64,000 nt of DNA from Aegilops tauschii subsp. strangulata (GCF_002575655.3 NC_053037.3:51100242-51164241); one strand, 5' to 3'. Counted from the stretch's first letter, positions 45,314 to 58,465 are shown. A program made the numbers and translations. Notes: generated by a model from the letters alone, not told the origin.

Positions 45314-47046
45314 TGTTGGAGATCGTTGCAGAAATTAAAAAAAATTCTACGCATCACCAACAACAATCTATGGAGTCTTCTAGCAACGAGAGGGAAAAGA
45401 GTGCATCTACATACCCTTGTAGATCGCGAGCGGAAGCGTTCAAGTGAACGGGGTTGATGGAGTCGTACTCGCAGTGATCCAAATCACCGATGACCGAGCG
45501 CCGAACGGACGGCACCTCCGCGTTCAACACACGTACGGTTGGGGAAGACGTCTCCTCCTTCTTGATCCAGCAAGGGGAGGGAGAGGTTAATGGAGATCCA
45601 GCAGCACGACGGCGTGGTGGTGGAAGCAGCGGGGATCTCGGCAGGGCTTCGCCAAGCTCAGCGAGAGGGAGAGGTGTCACGGGAGGGAGAGGGAGGCGCC
45701 AAGGGCTTGGGGTGCTGCTCCCATGCGCCTCCCCACTATATATAGGGGTGGAGGGGGCTGGTTTCTTGCCCTCCAAGTCCATTGGGGCGTTGGCAAAGGT
45801 GGGGAAAAGAAATCCCATCATTTCCCTTCCCCACCGATTGTTATCCCCCTTTTTTAGGGATCTTGATCTTATCCCTTCGGGATATGATCTTATTCCTTCT
45901 AAGGTGGGATCTTGGTGCGCCTTGACCAGGGGTGTGGGGCCTTGCCCCCACTACCCACGTTCATGTGGGTCCCCCCATGTAGGTGGGCCCCACTTCGGAA
46001 CCTTCTAGAACCTTCCCGGTACAATACCGAAAAATCCCGAACATTTTCCGGTGGCCAAAATAGGACTTCCCATATATAAATCTTTACCTCCGGACCATTC
46101 CGGAACTCCTCGTGACGTCCGAGATCTCATACGGGACTCCGAACAACTTTCGGTTAACCGCATACTAATATCTCTACAACTCTAGCGTCACCGAACCTTA
46201 AGTGTCTAGACCCTACGGGTTCGGGAGACATGCAGACATGACCGAGACGACTCTCCGGTCAATAACCAACAGCGGGATCTGGATACCCATGTTGGCTCCC
46301 ACATGTTCCACGATGATCTCATCGGATGAACCACGATGTCGAGGATTCAATCAATCCCGTATACAATTCCCTTTGTCAATCGGTACGTTACTTGCCTGAG
46401 ATTCGATCGTCGGTATCCCAGTACCTTGTTCAATCTCGTTATCGGCAAGTCACTTTACTCGTACCGTAATGCATGATCCCGTGACCAAACACTTGGTCAC
46501 ATTGAGCTCATTATGATGATGCATTACCGAGTGGGCCTAGAGATACCTCTCCGTCATACGGAGTGACAAATCCCAGTCTCGATTCGTGCCAACCCAACAG
46601 ACACTTTCGGAGATACCCGTAGTGCACCTTTATAGCCACCCAGTTACGTTGTGACGTTTGGCACACCCAAAGCACTCCTATGGTATCCGGGAGTTGCACA
46701 ATCTCATGGTCTAAGGAAATGATACTTGACATTTGGAAAAGCTCTAGCAAAGGAACTACACGATCTTGTGCTATGCTTAGGATTGGGTCTTGTCCATCAC
46801 ATCATTCTCCTAATGATGTGATCCCGTTATCAATGACATCCAATGTCCATAGTCAGGAAACCAGATCTGTTGATCAACGAGCTAGTCAACTAGAGGCTCA
46901 CTAGGGACATGTTGTGGTCTATGTATTCACACATGTATTACGATTTCCGGATAACACAATTATAGCATGAACAATAGACAATTATCACGAACAAGGAAAT
47001 ATAATAATAACCATTTTATTATTGCCTCTAGGGCATATTTCCAACA
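45314..47046 (-). repeat. Angela-type 3' LTR
   Basis: On the minus strand it runs from 47046 (TGTTGGAAATATGCCC) to 45314 (...CGATCTCCAACA). The preceding minus-strand sequence GCAAGTGGGAGAC (47047-47059) is the polypurine tract. Confidence 0.95.
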
Positions 47047-47078
47047 GTCTCCCACTTGCACTAGAGTCAATAATCTAG

Positions 47079-47459
47079 TTACATTGTGATGAATCGAACA
47101 CCCATAGAGTTCTGGTGTTGATCATGTTTTGCTCTAGGGAGAGGTTTAGTCAACGGATCTGCTACATTCAGGTCCGTATGTACTTTACAAATATCTATGT
47201 CTCCATTTTGAACATTTTCACGAATGGAGTTGAAGCGACGCTTCATATGCCTGGTCTTCCTGTGAAACCTGGGCTCCTTGGCAAGGGCAATAGCTCCAGT
47301 GTTGTCACAGAAGAGAGTCATCGGGCCCGACGCATTGGGAATAACTCCTAGGTCGGTAATGAACTCCTTCACCCAGATTGCTTCTTGTGCTGCCTCTGAG
47401 GCCGCCATGTATTCCGCTTCACATGTAGATCCCGCCACAAGCTTTGCTTGCAACTGCAC
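47079..47459 (-). pseudogene. Angela-type RNase H (C-terminal end of pol)
   Basis: The frame contains STCEAEYMAASEAAQEAIWV, with the Glu of the Copia RNase H active site, then LFCDNTGAIALAKEPRFHRK (Asp) and the end IDICKVHTDLNVADPLTKPL. This degrades the RNA strand during reverse transcription. The link to the RT domain is broken by a frameshift near 47455. The stop is about 30 bp from the polypurine tract, the normal Copia layout. Confidence 0.92.
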
Positions 47460-48670
47460 CAGCTTACTGCCCCACCATTCAAAATATACACGTATCCGGT
47501 TTGTGACTTAGAGTCATCCAGATCTGTGTCGAAGCTAGCATCGACGTAACCCTTTACGACGAGCTCTTCGTCACCTCCATAAACGAGAAACATATCCTTA
47601 GTCCTCTTCAGGTACTTCAGGATATTCTTGACCGCTGTCCAGTGTTCCATGCCGGGATTACTTTGGTACCTTCCTACCAAACTTACGGCAAGGTTTACAT
47701 CAGGTCTGGTACACAGCATGGCATACATAATAGACCCTATGGCCGAGGCATAGGGGACGACACTCATCTTTTCTCTATCTTCTGCCGTAGTCGGGCATTG
47801 AGCCGTGCTCAATTGCACACCTTGCAATACAGGCAAGAACCCCTTCTTGGACTGATCCATATTGAACTTCTTCAATATCTTGTCAAGGTACGTACTTTGT
47901 GAAAGACCAATGAGGCGTCTTGATCTATCTCTATAGATCTTGATGCCTAATATATAAGCAGCTTCTCCAAGGTCCTTCATTGAAAAACACTTGTTCAAGT
48001 AGGCCTTTATGCTTCCCGAGAATTCTATATCATTTCCCATCAACAGTATGTCATCCACATATAATATGAGAAATGCTACAGAGCTTCCACTCACTTTCTT
48101 GTAAACACAGGCTTCTCCATAAGTGTGTGTAAACCCAAACGCTTTGATCATCTCATCAAATCGAATGTTCCAACTCCGAGATGCTTGCACCAGCCCATAG
48201 ATGGAGCGCTGGAGCTTGCATACCTTGTTAGCATTCTTAGGATCGACAAAACCTTCCGGCTGCATCATATACAATTCTTCCTTAAGAAAGTCGTTAAGGA
48301 ATGCCGTTTTGACGTCCATTTGCCATATCTCATAATCATAGTATGCGGCAATTGCTAACATGATTCGGACGGACTTCAGCTTCGCTACGGGTGAGAAAGT
48401 CTCATCGTAGTCAACCCCTTGAACTTGTCAATAACCCTTAGCGACAAGTCGAGCTTTATAGATGGTAACATTACCATCCGCGTCCGTCTTCTTCTTAAAG
48501 ATCCATTTGTTTTCTATCTCTCGCCGATCATCGGGCAAGTCTGTCAAAGTCCACACTTTGTTTTCATACGTGGATCCTATCTCGGATTGCATGGCTTCAA
48601 GCCATTTGTTGGAATCTGGGCCCGCCATTGCTTCTTCATAGTTCGAAGGTTCACCGTTGTCCAACAACAT
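47369..48670 (-). pseudogene. Angela-type reverse transcriptase
   Basis: Two open pieces (48670-48428 and 48361-47369) in one frame, separated by a TGA where Arg is usual (48425-48427, after ARLVAKGY). The Copia RT hallmarks are present: KWIFKKK, MDVKTAFLNDFLKEELYMMQ, LQRSIYGLVQASRSWN and the catalytic box LILYVDDILLMGND (two Asp). The N-terminal end joins the integrase C-terminus through a TAG (48689-48691) where Tyr is expected. The domain is otherwise well preserved. Confidence 0.93.
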
Positions 48671-48691
48671 GATTTCCAGGACAGGGTTGCC

Positions 48692-50440
48692 CTACCACTC
48701 TGGTGTGGAACGTGTCCTCATGGACCTATGAAGTTCAGTAGTAACTTGATCCGAAGTACCTTGATCATCATCATTAGATTCCTCTCTAGTCAGTGCAGGC
48801 ACCACAGGAACATCTTCCTGAGCTGCGCTACTTTCCGGTTCAAGAGGTAGTACTTCATCAAGTTCCACTTTCCTCCCACTTACTTCGTTTGAGAGAAACT
48901 CTTTCTCCAGAAAGGACCCGTTCTTGGCAACAAAGATCTTGCCTTCGGATCTGAGGTAGAAGGTATACCGAATGGTTTCCTTAGGGTATCCTATGAAGAC
49001 GCATTTTTCCGACTTGGGTTCGAGCTTTTCAGGTTGAAGTTTCTTGACATAAGCATCGCATCCCCAAACTTTTAGAAACGACAGCTTAGGTTTCTTCCCA
49101 AACCATAATTCATACGGTGTCGTCTCAACGGATTTTGACGGAGCCCTATTTAAAGTGAATGCGGCAGTCTCTAAAGCATAGCCCCAAAATGAGAGTGGTA
49201 GATCGGTAAGAGACATCATGGATCGCACCATATCCAATAGAGTGCGATTACGACGTTCGGACACACCATTTCGCTGAGGTGTTCCAGGCGGCGTGAGTTG
49301 TGAAACTATTCCACATTTCCTTAAGTGTGTGCCAAATTCGTGACTCAAATATTCCCCTCCACGATCTGATCGTAAGAACTTTATTTTCCTGTCACGTTGA
49401 TTCTCAACCTCACTCTGAAATTCCTTGAACTTTTCAAAGGTCTCAGACTTGTGTTTCATTAGGTAGACATACCCATATCTACTCAAGTCATCAGTGAGAG
49501 TGAGAACATAACGATAGCCACCGCGAGCCTCAACACTCATTGGGCCGCACACATCAGTATGTATGATTTCCAATAAGTTGGTTGCTTGCTCCATTGTTCC
49601 GGAGAACGGAGTCTTGGTCATCTTACCCATGAGGCATGGTTCACACGTGTCAAATGATTCGTAATCAAGAGACTCCAAAAGTCCATCTGCATGGAGCTTC
49701 TTCATGCGTTTGACACCAATGTGACCAAGACGGCAGTGCCACAAGTATGTGGGACTATCATTATCAACCCTACATCTTTTGGTATTCACACTATGAATAT
49801 GTGTAACACTACGTTCGAGATTCATTAAGAATAAACCATTAACCAGCGGGGCATGACCATAAAACACATCTCTCATATAAATAGAACAACCATTAGTCTC
49901 GGATTTAAATGAGTAGCCATCTCGAATTAAACGAGATCCTGATACAATGTTCATGCTCAAAGCTGGCACTAAATAACAATTATTGAGGTTTAACACTAAT
50001 CCCGTAGGTAAATGTAGAGGTAGCGTGCCGACGGCGATCACATCGACCTTGGAACCATTCCCGACGCGCATCGTCACCTCGTCCTTTGCCAGTCTCCGTT
50101 TATTCCGCAGCTCCTGCTTTGAGTTACAAATATGAGCAACCGCACCGGTATCAAATACCCAGGAGCTACTACGAGTGCTGGTAAGGTACACATCAATAAC
50201 ATGTATATCACATATACCTTTGGTGTTGCCGGCCTTCTTGTCCGCTAAGTACTTGGGGCAGTTCCGCTTCGAATGACCACTTCCCTTGCAATAAAAGCAC
50301 TCAGTCTCAGGCTTGGGTCCATTCTTTGGCTTCTTCCCAGCAACTGGCTTACCGGGCGCGGCAACTCCCTTGCCGTCCTTCTTGAAGTTCTTCTTACCCT
50401 TGCCTTTCTTGAACTTAGTGGTTTTATTCACCATCAACAC
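48692..50440 (-). pseudogene. Angela-type nucleocapsid end, protease and integrase
   Basis: 582 codons open. Order: basic region (FKKGKGKKNFKK), zinc knuckle CFYCKGSGHSKRNC (CX2CX4HX4C), aspartic protease site WVFDTGAVAHICNS, integrase zinc-binding part with LWHCRLGHIGVKRM and CEPCLMGK, catalytic Asp in LEIIHTDVCGP, Asp in LRSDRGGEY and Glu in NGVSERRNRT, then the GKKP motif and C-terminal region. A TAG stop closes it at 48692-48694. Upstream an in-frame TAG separates it from gag (50456-50458). Confidence 0.93.
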
Positions 50441-50458
50441 TTGATGTTCCTTTTTGAT

Positions 50459-51053
50459 CTACACCTCCGCTGATTTCAGCATTGAATATACCTCAGGAAT
50501 GGTCTTTTCCATCCCCTGCATATTGAAGTTCATCACAAAGCTCTTGTCGCTCGGTGGAAGTGACTGAAGGATTCTGTCAATGACCGCGTCATCCGGGAGA
50601 TTAACTCCCAGCTGAGTCAAGCGGTTGTGTAACCCAGACATTTTGAGTATGTGCTCACTGACAGAACTATTTTCCTCCATCTTACAACTGAAGAACTTGT
50701 CGGAGACTTCATATCTCTCGACCCGGGCATGAGCTTGGAAAACCATTTTCAGCTCTTCGAACATCTCATATGCTCCGTGTTGCTCAAAACGCTTTTGGAG
50801 CCCCGGTTCTAAGCTGTACAGCATGCCGCACTGAACGAGGGAGTAATCATCAGCACGCTGCTGCCAAGCGTTCATAACGTCTTGGTTCTCTGGGTGCGTC
50901 ACCTAGCGGTGCTTCTAGGACATAATCTTTCTTGGCAGCTATGAGGATGATCCTCAGGTTCCGGACCCAGTCCGTATAGTTGCTGCCATCATCTTTCAGC
51001 TTGGTTTTCTCTATGAACGCGTTGAAGTTGAGGGCAACATTAGCGTGGACCAT
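50459..51053 (-). pseudogene. Angela-type gag (capsid part)
   Basis: The start at 51053 (MVHANVALNFNAFIEKTKLK) is the typical Copia gag N-terminus with the NYTDWVRNLRIIL motif. A frameshift near 50900 moves into the frame DVMNAWQQRADDYSLVQCGM, and the UBN2-type capsid region continues to a premature TAG at 50459-50461. The protein would form the virus-like particle shell. Confidence 0.9.
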
Positions 51054-52329
51054 TTGATCTACAAGACATATTGTAAAGATTTTAGACTAAGTTCATGATA
51101 ATTAAGTTCATCTAATCAAATTATTCAATGAACTCCCACTCAGATAGACATCCCTCTAGTCATCTAAGTGAAACATGATCTGAGTCAACTAGGCCGTGTC
51201 CGATCATCACGTGAGACGGGCTAGTCAACATCGGTGAACATCTTCATGTTGATCGTATCTTCTATACGACTCATGCTCGACCTTTCGGTCTTCCGTGTTC
51301 TGAGGCCATGTCTGTACATGCTAGGCTCGTCAAGTAAACCTAAGTGTATTGCGTGTGTAAATCTGGCTTACACCCATTGTATTCGAACGTTAGAATCTAT
51401 CACACCCGATCATCACATGGTGCTTCGAAACAACGAACCTTCGCAACGGTGCATAGTTAGGGGGAACACTTTCTTGAAATTATTGCGAGGGATCATCTTA
51501 TTTAAGCTACCTTCGTTCTAAGCAAATAAGATGTAAAACATGATAAACATCACATGCAATCAAATAGTGACATGATATGGCCAGTATCATATTGCTCCTT
51601 TGATCTCCATCTTCGGGGCGCCATGATCATCTTCGTCACCGGCATGACACCATGATCTCCATCATCATGATCTCCATCATCGTGTCTTCATGAAGTTGTC
51701 ACGCCAACGATTACATCTACTTCTATGGCTAACGTGTTTAGCAATAAAGTAAAGTAATTTACATGGCGTTATTCAATGACACGCAGGTCATACAAAAAAT
51801 AAAGACAACTCCTATGGCTCCTGCCGGATGTCATACTCATCGACATGCAAGTCGTGATTCCTATTACAAGAACATGATCAATCTCATACATCACATATAT
51901 TTCATTCATCACATCCTTTTGGCCATATCACATCACAAGGCATATGCTGCAAAAACAAGTTAGACGTCCTCTAATTGTTGTTGCATGTTTTTACGTGGCT
52001 TCTATAGGTTTCTAGCAAGAACGTTTCTTACCTACGTAAAACCACAACGTGATATGCCAACTTTTATTTACCCTTCATAAGGACCCTTTTCATCGAATCC
52101 GATCCGACTAAAGTGGGAGAGACAGACACCTGCTAGCCACCTTATGCAACTAGTGCATGTCAGTCGGTGGAACCTGTCTCACGTAAGCGTACGTGTAAGG
52201 TCGGTCCGGGCCGCTTCATCCCACGATGCCGCCGAAACAAGATAAGACTAGTAGTGGCAAGAAAATTGACAACATCTACGCCCACAACAAGTTTGTGTTC
52301 TACTCGTGCATAGAAACTACGCATAGACC
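51054..52329 (-). other. Angela-type 5' untranslated leader
   Basis: About 1.3 kb between the primer-binding site and gag without a long frame. A leader this long is normal in BARE-like elements, where it holds packaging and dimerisation signals; none can be pinned down here. Confidence 0.75.
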
Positions 52330-52344
52330 TAGCTCATGATGCCA
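52330..52344 (-). promoter_or_regulatory. Angela-type primer-binding site (diverged)
   Basis: On the minus strand TGGCATCATGAGC follows the 5' LTR. It corresponds to TGGTATCAGAGC, the initiator tRNA-Met site, with changes that reduce the match. Confidence 0.6.
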
Positions 52345-52345
52345 C

Positions 52346-54081
52346 TGTTGGAGATCGTTGCAGAAATTAAAAAAAATTCTACGCATCACCAAGAACAATC
52401 TATGGAGTCTTCTAGCAACGAGAGGGAAAAGAGTGCATCTACATACCCTTGTAGATCGCGAGCGGAAGCGTTCAAGTGAACGGGGTTGATGGAGTCGTAC
52501 TCGTCGTGATCCAAATCACCGATGACCGAGCGCCGAACGGACGGCACATCCGCGTTCAACACACGTACGGTTGGGGAAGACGTCTCCTCCTTCTTGATCC
52601 AGCAAGGGGAGGGTGAGGTTGATGGAGATCCAGCAGCACGACGGCGTGGTGGTGGAAGCAGCGGGGATCTCGGCAGGGCTTCGCCAAGCTCAGCGAGAGG
52701 GAGAGGTGTCACGGGAGGGAGAGGGAGGCGCCAGTGGCTTGGGGTGCTGCTCCCATGCGCCTCCCCACTATATATAGGGGTGGAGGGGGCTGGTTTCTTG
52801 CCCTCCAAGTCCATTGGGGCGTTGGCAAAGGTGGGGAAAAGAAATCCCATCATTTCCCTTCCCCACCGATTGTTATCCCCCTTTTTTAGGGATCTTGATC
52901 TTATCCCTTCGGGATATGATCTTATTCCTTCTAAGGTGGGATCTTGGTGCGCCTTGACCAGGGGTGTGGGGCCTTGCCCCCACTACCCACGTTCATGTGG
53001 GTCCCCCATGCAGGTGGGCCCCACTTCGGAACCTTCTAGAACCTTCCCGGTACAATACCGAAAAATCCCGAACATTTTCCGGTGGCCAAAATAGGACTTC
53101 CCATATATAAATCTTTACCTCCGGACCATTCCGGAACTCCTCGTGATGTCCGGGATCTCATCCGGGACTCCGAACAACTTTTGGTTAACCGCATACTAAT
53201 ATCTCTACAACTCTAGCGTCACCGAACCTTAAGTGTGTAGACCCTACGGGTTCGGGAGACATGCAGACATGACCGAGACGACTCTCCGGTCAGTAACCAA
53301 CAGCGGGATCTGGATACCCATGTTGGCTCCCACATGTTCCACGATGATCTCATCGGATGAACCACGATGTCGAGGATTCAATCAATCCCGTATACAATTC
53401 CCTTTGTCAATCGGTACGTTACTTGCCTGAGATTCGATCGTCGGTATCCCAATACCTTGTTCAATCTCGTTATCGGCAAGTCACTTTACTCGTACCGTAA
53501 TGCATGATCCCGTGACCAAACACTTGGTCACATTGAGCTCATTATGATGATGCATTACCGAGTGGGCCTAGAGATACCTCTCCGTCATACGGAGTGACAA
53601 ATCCCAGTCTCGATTCGTGCCAACCCAACAGACACTTTCGGAGATACCCGTAGTGCACCTTTATAGCCACCCAGTTACGTTGTGACGTTTGGCACACCCA
53701 AAGCACTCCTATGGTATCCGGGAGTTGCAGAATCTCATGGTCTAAGGAAATGATACTTGACATTTGGAAAAGCTCTAGCAAAGGAACTACACGATCTTGT
53801 GCTATGCTTAGGATTGGGTCTTGTCCATCACATCATTCTCCTAATGATGTGATCCCGTTATCAATGACATCCAATGTCCATAGTCAGGAAACCATGACTA
53901 TCTGTTGATCAACGAGCTAGTCAACTAGAGGCTCACTAGGGACATGTTGTGGTCTATGTATTCACACATGTATTACGATTTCCGGATAACACAATTATAG
54001 CATGAACAATAGACAATTATCATGAACAAGGAAATATAATAATAACCATTTTATTATTGCCTCTAGGGCATATTTCCAACA
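52346..54081 (-). repeat. Angela-type 5' LTR
   Basis: Runs on the minus strand from 54081 to 52346. It carries a TATA-like ccactatatataggg motif (around 52770; TATATATAG on either strand) ahead of a GC-rich leader. Differs from the 3' LTR at about 20 sites, including a small insertion near 53894. Confidence 0.95.
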
Positions 54082-54086
54082 GAAAC

Positions 54087-55910
54087 CTTGGCAGCCTGGG
54101 CTTTGGCTTCTGGACCTGAGGCCTGTGCTCCACATGATAATCAAACTGCGGTCTGGGAGCAGGCGGAGGAACCAGAATGGGCCAGCGGACGCTGACAAGT
54201 TGACCACGATCAAATGCTTGCTCAATGGTGTGAGGCCTTGGAGGCGGTACAGGAGCAGTGGCATTGACCTGGGCTTCAAGCAGCACATTGGCTTCAGGTG
54301 CACTATTAGCTTCAGGCACCATATTCGTTTCAGGCGCCACAATATCTTCAGCCATGACAACATCATTGGCTTCAGTGGTGTTGTGGGTGGCGACCTCAAT
54401 GTTTTCAACCTCCACTTGAGTAGCTGGAGGGTCGGGCACAGACTCGTTCTCCTCGAGAACAACTTCTTGGTTGGTAGGAGGTGTGGCAGCTCACTCTTCT
54501 TCATGACGCGGTTCTTGGTTGTCATCGGCTGATGCAGCCAGAATGTCTTCAGCAGCCTGTGCTTCAAACTCAGAGATGTTCGCAGTTGGAGTGGCTTCAG
54601 GAAACACTTGACGTGCCACTGAGTTGTGTCACACTTCTCCTTCTAGAACGCTCGGCAGAGTTACTTGTGGCCTTGGCCCTTTGCGAAGCCTGCGGAATGC
54701 GGGCAACGCTTTTGGAGAGGGAGTTGGCTGTACCACATAGTCGTCATCGTCAAGCACCGAAGTGGTGACTTGAGGTGGTGGAGTACTTGGTGATTCTTCT
54801 TGACGGGGGGAGTCTTGAGGGCGATCAGCCCATGAATCATCCTGAGCAATTGGCGTCAGGGGACAACCAATGCTGATGAGTTCCCTGTTCGTGAGAACAT
54901 GCGATGATACCATTTGGTGCTCTATCCGAGGAAGGACTTCATCATCATCTACATTGTCTTGGGGACCAATGTCTTCAGCTACGGTGGGGTCAACAGCTGG
55001 AACTTCTTCAGCTTCAGGAGCCTCTGTGAAAGCAAGCTCGTGGATCACTATCTGACGCTCTTGGTATGCGGATGCAGGCTGAGCAACTGAGATGGGCTCG
55101 ACAACAAGGGGCTCTGAGGGAGCAGCCCGATCTTTCTTTGAAGACTTCGTCTTCCGCTTCTTGGTTTGTGGAGCATCATCAGTGGCATTCTTGTTCTTGC
55201 ACTTTCTGGCTTCGACTTCAGCTGCCCTTGTTTTCTTGAGTTCTGAAGCTACTGTGGGGACCTTAGGCTTCGAGCCTGTCATACTGGCAGGGAAGACAAT
55301 GCGAGGTGCTTCCTGCCCTGATGCTTCAGCTTGGGCCACAGCAGGCTTCTTCTTGGCAGCCATCTTGGGGTCGATGCCAGGACGCCCAAGTGCCTTGCGC
55401 TTTTTCTGCTTCGTTGTGAGCCTGAACACATTTTTCAGCGAGGTGTTTCATCTGCTTGAAGTTTTGAACATCAGCCACGCTGAGCTTGGCCATGTGCTTC
55501 TTGAATAGAGCCTTCTCATAGTCAATTCTGTTCTTCAGTTCGACAATCTTCTGAGCCAGAGCCAGCTCATGAGCAATGGCTCCGTGGAAGGAGACACTGA
55601 TGCCAATTGGGAGCTGAAGATCATCGATACTGAGGCTTGGGTTGTCAAACCATTCATCAATGAAGTTATTCAATATATCCACATCAAAGAGGGACAGATC
55701 GTTGAAGATCTCCGCCTCTTGCTTGCTCTTTATCAGCAGCTCAAGAGCATCATCGCCAAGATCTTCGTCACTTGACAGATCAATGGCTTCATTCTCATTT
55801 CTCAGAACGGCAGCTGGGGTCAGTGCTTGCCCAGAACTCTGGATGGGCTTCTTTTTCTTTAAAGACTTCTCGGTCTTCTTGGAGATGCGAGAGAGATCTT
55901 CAGACTGCAC
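54087..55910 (-). pseudogene. Additional gene of the SIRE-type element, middle part
   Basis: Second piece, between the solo LTR and the Angela insertion. 55910-55430 encodes a Lys-rich start (KKTEKSLKKKKPIQ), an acidic stretch (EAIDLSSDEDLGDDALELL) and a long probable coiled coil (IAHELALAQKIVELKNRIDY on). After a frameshift near 55400 come basic nuclear-localisation-like clusters (KKRKTKSSKK near 55140) and an acidic, proline-rich disordered region (to 54629). The remainder (to 54087) has degenerate EAN/PEAN repeats and a Pro-rich end. Frame breaks occur near 55400 and 54620. The composition suggests a nuclear, largely disordered protein. No enzymatic motif. Confidence 0.55.
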
Positions 55911-55915
55911 ACTTG

Positions 55916-57605
55916 TGATTTCTACTACGCAACCTTCTTCTTGTAGACATTGTTGGGCCTCCAAGTGCAGAGGTTTGTAGGACAGTAGAAAATTTCCCTC
56001 AAGTGGATGTCCTAAGGTTTATCAATCCGTGGGAGGCGTAGGTTGAAGATGGTGTCTCTCAAACAACCCTGCAACCAAATAACAAAGAGTCTCTTGTGTC
56101 CCCAACACACCCAATACAATGGTAAATTGTATAGGTGCACTAGTTCGGCGAAGAGATGGAGATACAAGTGCAATATGGATGGTAGATATAGGTTTTTGTA
56201 ATCTGAAAATATAAAAACAGTAAGGTAGCAAGTGGTAAAAGTGAGCATAAACGGTATTGCAATGCGTTGAAACAAGGCCTAGGGTTCATACTTTCACTAG
56301 TGCAAGTTCTCTCAACAATAATAACATAATTGGATCATATAACTATCCCTCAACATGCAACAAAGAGTCACTCCAAAGTCACTAATAGCGGAGAACAAGC
56401 AAAGAGATTATTGTAGGGTACGAAACCACCTCAAAGTTATCCTTTCTGATCGATCTATTCAAGAGTCTGTAGTAAAATAACACGAAGATATTATTTCCGT
56501 TCGATCTATCATAGAGTTCGTACTAGAATAACACCTTAGGACACAAATCAACCAAAACCCTAATGTCACCTAGATACTCCAATGTCACCTCAAGTATCCG
56601 TGGGTATGATTATACGATATGCATCACACAATCTCAGATTCATCTATTCAAACCAACACAAAGTACTTCAAAGAGTGCCCCAAAGTTTCTACCGGAGAGT
56701 CAAGACGAAAACGTGTGCCAACCCCTATGCATAAGTTCACAAACGAAACCCGCAAGTTGATCACCAAAACATACATCAAGTGGATCACGTGAATATCCCA
56801 TTGTCACCACAGATAAGCACATGCAAGACATACATCAAGTGTTCTCAAATCCTTAAAGACTCAATCTGATAAGATAACTTCAAAGGGAAAACTCAATCCA
56901 TTACAAGAGAGTAGAGGGGGAGAAACATCATAAGATCCAACTATAATAGCAAAGCTCGCGACACATCAAGATCGTACCACCTCAAGAACACGAGAGAGAG
57001 AGAGAGATCAAACACATAGCTACTGGTACATACCCTCAGCCCCGAGGGTGAACTACTCCCTCCTCGTCATGGAGAGCGCCGGGATGATGAAGATGGCCAC
57101 CGGTGAGGGATCCCCCCTTCGGCAGGGTGCCGGAACAGGGTCCCGATTGGTTTTTGGTGGCTACAGAGGCTTGCGGCGGCGAAACTCCCGATCTATTCTG
57201 TTCCCTAATGTTTTTAGGGTATATGGATATATATAGGCGAAAGAAGTCGGTCAGGGGATCCACGAGGGGCCCACGAGGGTGGGGGGTGCGCCCAGGGGGG
57301 CAGGTTCGCCTCCCTGCCTCGTGGCCACCTCGAAGCTTCCCTGACGTCTACTCCAAGTCTCCTGGATTGCTTCCGTTCCAAAAATAACTCTCCCGAAGGT
57401 TTCATTCTGTTTGGACTCCGTTTGATATTCCTTTTCTTCGAAACACTGAAATAGGCAAGAAAACAGCAATTTGGGCTGGGCCTCCGGTTAATAGGTTAGT
57501 CCCAAAAATAATATAAAAGTGTATAATAAAGCCCATAAACATCCAAAACAGATAATATAATAGCATGGAACAATCAAAAATTATAGATACGTTGGAGACG
57601 TATCA
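55916..57605 (-). mobile_element. Solo LTR, Athila-type Gypsy (Fatima/Sabrina-like)
   Basis: On the minus strand it starts TGATACGTCTCCAACGTATC at 57605 and ends GTAGTAGAAATCA at 55916; 1,690 bp. The perfect 5-bp duplication ACTTG lies at 55911-55915 and 57606-57610. No internal region, so a solo LTR from unequal recombination. Its U3 matches the LTRs at 2961 and 63848; its R-U5 half does not match the one at 2961. Removing it with one ACTTG restores a continuous frame in the host gene. Confidence 0.9.
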
Positions 57606-58457
57606 ACTTGCTTCAGGAGGTGCAGTAGCCAGTGGCTTCACATGCGAAGCTTTAGGTGCAGGAGAGGGCTTTGAAGCATTTGTTCTCTTCTGCTTCTGTG
57701 GCTTAGGAGGAGCAGGCGCTTCATCAGTATCAACGTCGTCAGCAGAGTGCTCCACGGCTGCCCCCTGAACAACAATATGAGTGAGGAGACCTTCGAGATT
57801 GTAGAAGGGCCCGATGACATTGGGTTCAGCATCACGTGTGCCATCAGCCCGAGGAGCAGATGGACCGGGGTTGAAGTCGAGTCCAAATGCTTTCTTGTTC
57901 TTCACAGCAGAATCGTTGGCAAACTTGTAGTTGCGCTTGAATAGATTGTCGTCACGACATCATAACATCGAAGATGGGTCGGCATTAGCAGGCTGAGGTC
58001 CACGGACCATGCAAGGGTAGAAGCCTTGAGCAATGGCTTCGGACTTGGACTTGGGTTGAACATTTTTGTATAAGATATCTCCCCAAGGTCGCTTGATGGC
58101 ATTCTTCTCTGCAAACTCTGCAGTCACAAATCTGTACAGAAACCATTGTTCAGCCCAGTATATGCGAATCCATTGGATTCGAGTCTTGCGTTCGCCATAG
58201 GTTTCTTCAGTGTCTGTCTTGTATAACTCATAGAGATCTGGTGGCAAATCTTTGGATGTATTCCCACGGCGCTGTCTGCCACCCTTTCTTGCTGACTTTT
58301 CAGTGGCCATGTAGTTCAAACTGAATGGCTTCAGAACTTGCAAAGGCTTCCGTCTGCTGGTCAGACAGGAACTGGTTTCGGGAGAATTGATGTGACGCTG
58401 TAAGAATTCTGCAAATGAATGCAGACTATGAGAACCAAGGGATTCTCCCACGGACAT
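57606..58457 (-). pseudogene. Additional gene of the SIRE-type element, N-terminal part
   Basis: The ATG at 58457 follows closely after a good 3' splice site (TGTCACAG, around 58466-58473). The frame begins MSVGESLGSHSLHSFAEFLQ and includes a conserved-looking block with TEETYGERKTRIQWIRIYWA and EQWFLYRFVTAEFAEKNAIK, then a stop near 57960. After a frameshift the second half (57905-57606) has FNPGPSAPRADGTRDAEPNV and a Lys/Pro-rich linker. I do not recognise a named domain. Same strand as pol, separated from RNase H by 1.3 kb. It continues across the solo LTR into 55910 in the same frame. Confidence 0.55.
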
Positions 58458-58465
58458 GTATCTGT

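Larger units (their letters stand above)
45314..54081 (-). mobile_element. BARE/WIS/Angela-type Copia element (full length, inactive)
   Basis: Two LTRs (1,733 and 1,736 bp) enclose gag-pol on the minus strand. On that strand the LTR begins TGTTGGAAATATGCCCTAGA, the hallmark of the BARE/WIS/Angela group. A perfect target duplication GAAAC flanks it (45309-45313 and 54082-54086). The LTRs differ at about 20 positions by eye, near 1.2%, meaning a few hundred thousand years at 1.3e-8 per site per year. The polyprotein has two frameshifts and three stops, so the copy is not autonomous. It sits within the additional gene of the SIRE-type element, whose frame is continuous when the insertion and one GAAAC are removed. 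Confidence 0.95.

Noticed and set aside
45354..46008. ORFs of 155-190 codons in both Angela-type LTRs (also 52386-53094)
   Set aside because: LTR leader sequence open by composition on both strands; no known Copia protein is encoded in the LTR and the frame differs between copies.
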